Positions 58,186 through 64,000 of a stretch of DNA of 64,000 bases are shown one piece after another. A program made the translations under genes and the position numbers. Source of the DNA: Streptomyces sp. L2 (lineage in GTDB: Bacteria > Actinomycetota > Actinomycetes > Streptomycetales > Streptomycetaceae); NCBI RefSeq assembly GCF_004124325.1, contig NZ_QBDT01000001.1:4898001-4962000 (forward strand). Direction: 5' to 3'. Within the stretch, counting starts at the first letter, position 1, and every line of letters begins with the position of its first letter. The notes under the pieces were generated by a model that was not told where the DNA came from, did no database searches, and saw only the letters and a list, made by a program, of their open reading frames with translations.

Positions 58186-59796
58186 GTGGATCTGATTCCC
58201 GCGCCCCAGCGCGCCGCCCGGAACGCCGACGGTCATCTGAGCCTGGACAGCGGGACGGGGCTGGAGGCGGGGCCCGGCACGGAGGGGGTCGCCCACTGGC
58301 TGCGGGCCACGCTCGGAGCGGCGACCGGCCTGCCCTTTTCCGAGGCGCGCGACCACGACCGCCGCATCGTGCTCGGCATCGAACCCGGCCTGCCCGCCGA
58401 GGGCTACCGGCTCGCCGTCACCCCCACCGGCGCCGAACTGGCCGGCGGCGGCCCCGCGGGACTGTTCTGGGCGGCCCAGACGCTACGGCAACTGCTCGGA
58501 CCGGACGCCTTCCGGCGCGCCCCGCTGCCCGGCCGGCACTGGCGGCTGCCCCTCGCCCGGATCGAGGACGCGCCCCGCTTCCGCTGGCGCGGCCTCCTCC
58601 TCGACGTGGCCCGGCACTTCATGCCCAAGGACGGCGTCCTGCGCTACCTGGACCTGATGGCCGCGCACAAACTGAACGTCCTCCACCTCCACCTGACGGA
58701 CGACCAGGGCTGGCGCGTCGAGATCCAGCGGTACCCGCGGCTCACCGAGGTCGGGTCCTGGCGGGCGCGGACGAAATTCGGCCACCGCGCCTCACCGCTG
58801 TGGGAGGAGAAACCGCACGGCGGCTTCTACACCCAGGACGACATCCGGGAGATCGTCGCCTACGCCGCCGAGCGGCATATCACCGTCGTCCCGGAGATCG
58901 ACGTACCCGGGCATTCGCAGGCCGCCATCGCCGCGTACCCGGAGCTCGGCAACACCGACGTCATCGACACCACCACCCTCTCCGTCTGGGACACCTGGGG
59001 CGTCAATCCCAACGTACTCGCCCCCACCGACACCACCCTCCGCTTCTACGAGGGCGTCCTGGAGGAGGTACTCGCCCTCTTCCCCTCGCGGTTCGTCCAC
59101 ATCGGCGGCGACGAGTGCCCCAAGGACCAGTGGCGGCGGTCCCCGCGCGCCCAGGCCCGGATCGCCGAACTGGGCCTCGCCGACGAGGACGAGCTGCAGT
59201 CCTGGTTCGTCCGGCACTTCGACACGTGGCTCTCCGCGCGCGGGCGCAGGCTCATCGGCTGGGACGAGATCCTGGAAGGCGGCCTCGCCGACGGCGCCGC
59301 CGTCTCCTCCTGGCGCGGCTACGGCGGCGGGGTCGCGGCCGCGCGCGCGGGGCACGACGTGGTCATGTGCCCGGAGCAGCAGGTGTACCTGGACCACCGT
59401 CAGGACCCGGGCGCGGACGAGCCCGTGCCGATCGGCTTCGTCCGCACCCTGGAGGACGTGTACCGGTTCGAACCCGTTCCACCCCAACTCACCGATGACG
59501 AGGCCCGGCACGTGCTGGGCACCCAGGCCAACGTCTGGACCGAGGTGCTGGAAGACCAAGCACGCGTGGACTACCAGACCTTCCCCCGCCTCGCCGCCTT
59601 CGCCGAGGTCGCCTGGAGCCGTCTCCCGGCCCCGGCGGAACGGGACTTCGCCGGCTTCGAACGCCGTATGGCCGCCCACTACCGCCGGCTCGACGCCCTC
59701 GGCGTCGCCTACCGGCCACCCGCCGGCCCCCGCCCGTGGCAGCGGCGCCCCGGCGTGCTCGGCCGCCCGGTCGACGGACCGCCCCCGAACAAGTAA
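58186..59796 (+). CDS. GH20 beta-N-acetylhexosaminidase
   Basis: 536 residues. The N-terminal GH20b domain (1-125) precedes the TIM barrel (WRGLLLDVARHFMPKDGVLRYLD, HLHLTDDQGWRVEI). The catalytic pair Asp309-Glu310 is in HIGGDECPKDQW. Trp residues lining the subsite are retained (YGGGVAAARAG, GTQANVWTEVL). No signal peptide is evident after the GTG at 58186, so it probably acts on imported chitobiose-like sugars or wall fragments inside the cell. Acts on terminal GlcNAc/GalNAc. Confidence 0.95.
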   Translation: MDLIPAPQRAARNADGHLSLDSGTGLEAGPGTEGVAHWLRATLGAATGLPFSEARDHDRRIVLGIEPGLPAEGYRLAVTPTGAELAGGGPAGLFWAAQTLRQLLGPDAFRRAPLPGRHWRLPLARIEDAPRFRWRGLLLDVARHFMPKDGVLRYLDLMAAHKLNVLHLHLTDDQGWRVEIQRYPRLTEVGSWRARTKFGHRASPLWEEKPHGGFYTQDDIREIVAYAAERHITVVPEIDVPGHSQAAIAAYPELGNTDVIDTTTLSVWDTWGVNPNVLAPTDTTLRFYEGVLEEVLALFPSRFVHIGGDECPKDQWRRSPRAQARIAELGLADEDELQSWFVRHFDTWLSARGRRLIGWDEILEGGLADGAAVSSWRGYGGGVAAARAGHDVVMCPEQQVYLDHRQDPGADEPVPIGFVRTLEDVYRFEPVPPQLTDDEARHVLGTQANVWTEVLEDQARVDYQTFPRLAAFAEVAWSRLPAPAERDFAGFERRMAAHYRRLDALGVAYRPPAGPRPWQRRPGVLGRPVDGPPPNK

Positions 59797-60033
59797 GGGA
59801 ACAAGGAAGGGAAAACAGCATCAAGGGTCACCGAAGAGTGTCAATCGCCCCACGCTGGTGATGCTGTACGAAATCGGACCATCCCCCTGGTGAAGTGGGC
59901 GAATGCCTCCTAGCGGACCCCCGGGTCCGGGTCTTGCGAAGATGTGCCAGAGTTGCCACGTCCGCCCTGTGAGCACGTACCGTACGGCCACACAGGTGGG
60001 ACCAGGTGGGGCAGCGGGAAGGGGCAGCCGGTT

Positions 60034-60923
60034 TTGACCACGCACGCACCGCGGACGGCGCAGGCCGTCACGTTGCCCACGACGCTGGACGAGGCCGTGG
60101 CGGCCCTCACGGCCATGCCCACCGCCGTCCCCGTCGCGGGCGGCACCGACCTGATGGCCGCCGTCAACTCCGGTCAGCTCAGGCCCGCCGCCCTGGTCGG
60201 CCTCGGACGGATCAGCGAGATCCGCGGCTGGCAGTACCAGGACGGCCACGCCCTGCTCGGCGCCGGCCTCACCCACGCGCGCATGGGCCGCCCCGACTTC
60301 GCGGCCCTCATCCCCGCGCTCGCCGCCGCCGCGCGCGCCGCGGGCCCGCCGCACATCCGCAACGCCGGCACCCTCGGCGGCAACATCGCCTCCGCCGCCC
60401 CCACCGGGGACGCGCTGCCGGTGCTGGCCGCCCTGGAGGCGACCCTGATCATCGCGGGGCCGGGCGGCGCCCGCCGGGAGATCCCGGTGTCGCACCTGCT
60501 GGCCGGGGTGGAGATGCTGCGCGGCGGAGAACTCATCGGCTACGTGCGCGTGCCGCTGCTGCACGCCCCGCAGGTCTTCCTGAAGGCGACCGGCCGGACC
60601 GGACCGGGCCGGGCGGTCGGCTCGGTGGCCGTCGTCCTGGACCCCGCCCGGCGCGGGGTGCGCTGCGCGGTCGGCGCCATAGCGCCGATGCCGCTGCGGC
60701 CCCTGGAGGCCGAGCAGTGGGTCGCCCGGCTCATCGACTGGGACAACGACCGCGCGCTCGTCCCGGAGGCCCTGCACGCCTTCGGCGAGTACGTCGCCGC
60801 GGCCTGCATCCCCGACCCGGCCCCGGAACCCGACGGCTCGGTGACCCCGCTGCCACCCGCCGTACTGCACCTGCGGCGCACCGTCGCCGCGCTGGCCCGA
60901 CGAGCACTGGGGAGGGCGCTGTC

Positions 60924-60927
<4 letters not shown>
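60034..60927 (+). CDS. Molybdo-flavoenzyme FAD-binding subunit (XdhB/CoxM type)
   Basis: 297 residues from a TTG at 60034; an upstream ATG is not supported. FAD-binding motifs VPVAGGTDLMAAVN and IRNAGTLGGNIASAAPTGDALPVL are clear, and the CO_deh_flav_C region follows. The overlap GTGA couples it to the 2Fe-2S subunit. With the next two genes it forms an aldehyde/xanthine-type dehydrogenase passing electrons from Mo to FAD. Substrate unknown. Confidence 0.92.
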
Positions 60928-63196
<2,269 letters not shown>

Positions 63197-63200
<4 letters not shown>

Positions 63201-64000
63201 GCAACGAAGCCGCCACCGCGACCACGACCGCGACCACCGCCGCGGAAGCGGCCCCCGTCCCGGAGCCGTTGCCGCACGGCCTCGGCGCCTCCCTGCCGCA
63301 CGCCGACGCCCGCGCCAAGACCGAGGGCACGTTCCCGTACGCCGCCGACCTGTGGGCCGAGGGCCTGCTGTGGGCGGCCGTCCTGCGCTCCCCGCACGCG
63401 CACGCGCGCATCGTGTCCATCGACACCTCCCACGCGCGCGAGATGCCCGGGGTCCGCGCCGTCGTCACCCACGAGGACGTCCCCGGCACCCCCCGGTACG
63501 GGCGCGGCATCCCCGACCGGCCGGTGTTCGCCTCCGAGGTCGTACGCCACCACGGCGAGCCCATCGCCGCCGTCGCCGCCGACCACCCGGACACCGCGCG
63601 GATGGCCGCCGCGGCCGTCATCGTCGAGTACGAGGTGCTCGAACCGGTCACCGACCCCGAGCAGTCCTTCGAGGCCGAGCCGCTGCACCCCGACGGCAAC
63701 CTGATCCGGCACATCCCGCTGCGCCACGGCGACCCGGACGCGGTCGGCGAGGTCGTCGTCGAGGGCCAGTACCGCATCGGCCGCCAGGACCCGGCCCCGA
63801 TCGGCGCCGAGGCCGGCCTCGCGGTCCCCCGGCCGGACGGCGGGGTGGAGCTGTACCTGGCCTCCACCGACCCGCACGCCGACCGGAACACGGCCGCGGC
63901 CTGCTACGGCTTGTCCCCCGATCAGGTGAAGATCGTCGTCACCGGGGTGCCGGGCGCCACCGCCGACCGCGAGGACCAGGGCTTCCAGCTCCCGCTCGGC
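63197..64000 (+). CDS. Molybdopterin-binding subunit of molybdo-flavoenzyme (3' end outside window)
   Basis: 267 residues visible, TTG start overlapping the upstream TGA. An Ala/Thr-rich leader of 25 residues precedes the domain a/b hammerhead (LGASLPHADARAKTEGTFPY, AAVLRSPHAHARIVSIDTS, VRHHGEPIAAVAADHPDTA). At the place where the GGGFGGKE-type pterin loop is usual the protein reads VTGVPGATADREDQGFQL. The protein runs beyond the end of the window. Confidence 0.9.

Overview
The window is a very GC-rich, gene-dense stretch of an actinomycete chromosome, almost certainly Streptomyces. Supporting signs are the ohrR/ohr pair, paired PknB-type kinases pkaA-pkaB next to prfB, ftsE-ftsX, smpB followed by tmRNA, the HemD-type regulator nnaR beside narK, sigU-rsuA, HU-murA, DUF397/XRE/HATPase regulators, a sugar ABC transporter without its own ATPase, many GTG/TTG starts, and a LAXTG surface protein. 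From memory this order runs parallel, in reverse, to the SCO2987 to SCO2941 part of the S. coelicolor chromosome; that synteny was not computed.

Layout. 1-0.9 kb: peroxide-responsive ohrR (cut by the window start) diverging from ohr. 1.0-8.0 kb: three consecutive bifunctional GT2/CDP-glycerol glycerophosphotransferase-type proteins, probably for wall glycopolymer synthesis. 8.1-12 kb: a sugar ABC importer (two permeases, lipoprotein binding protein) with an exact 95-bp tandem duplication between the permease genes. 12.4-21.2 kb: an FHA/FtsK-like ATPase diverging from two membrane Ser/Thr kinases and release factor 2. 21.5-27 kb: a 17-fold heptapeptide-repeat LAXTG protein, a small zinc-ribbon membrane protein, ftsEX, an S41 PDZ protease, smpB and tmRNA. 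27.1-29.5 kb: an MFS exporter and a divergent LysR regulator. 29.7-34.1 kb: an accessory block with a lipoprotein/secreted protein pair, a decayed copy of that lipoprotein's start, a fungal-type DUF4246 oxygenase-like protein and small unknown genes. 34.1-37.1 kb: HAD phosphatase, DUF397/XRE pair, HATPase and VOC protein. 37.1-39.8 kb: nnaR and narK (nitrate/nitrite). 40.2-47.7 kb: a polymorphic toxin island (RHS toxin with a YwqJ-like deaminase tip, a tandem SUKH-3 immunity protein, a secreted lectin-like protein and two small WXG-neighbourhood proteins). 47.8-52.8 kb: a CGNR regulator, sigU-rsuA and a HelD helicase. 53-57 kb: a candidate small RNA with a strong terminator, malic enzyme, HU and murA. 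57.2-60 kb: YqgE/AlgH, DUF3039 and GH20 hexosaminidase. 60-64 kb: a three-gene molybdo-flavoenzyme operon (FAD subunit, 2Fe-2S subunit with a very long disordered N-terminus, Mo subunit cut by the window end).

How the parts connect. The FHA protein, two kinases, ftsEX, S41 protease, GT2/TagF genes, murA and sigU-rsuA give the window a strong envelope-growth and envelope-stress theme. The toxin island and the 29.7-34.1 kb block look like accessory insertions in this core. A recurring local theme is small-scale duplication: 95-bp, 68-bp, 45-bp and 12-bp tandem arrays, a truncated gene copy, and dispersed palindromic repeats, several of them at gene 3' ends.
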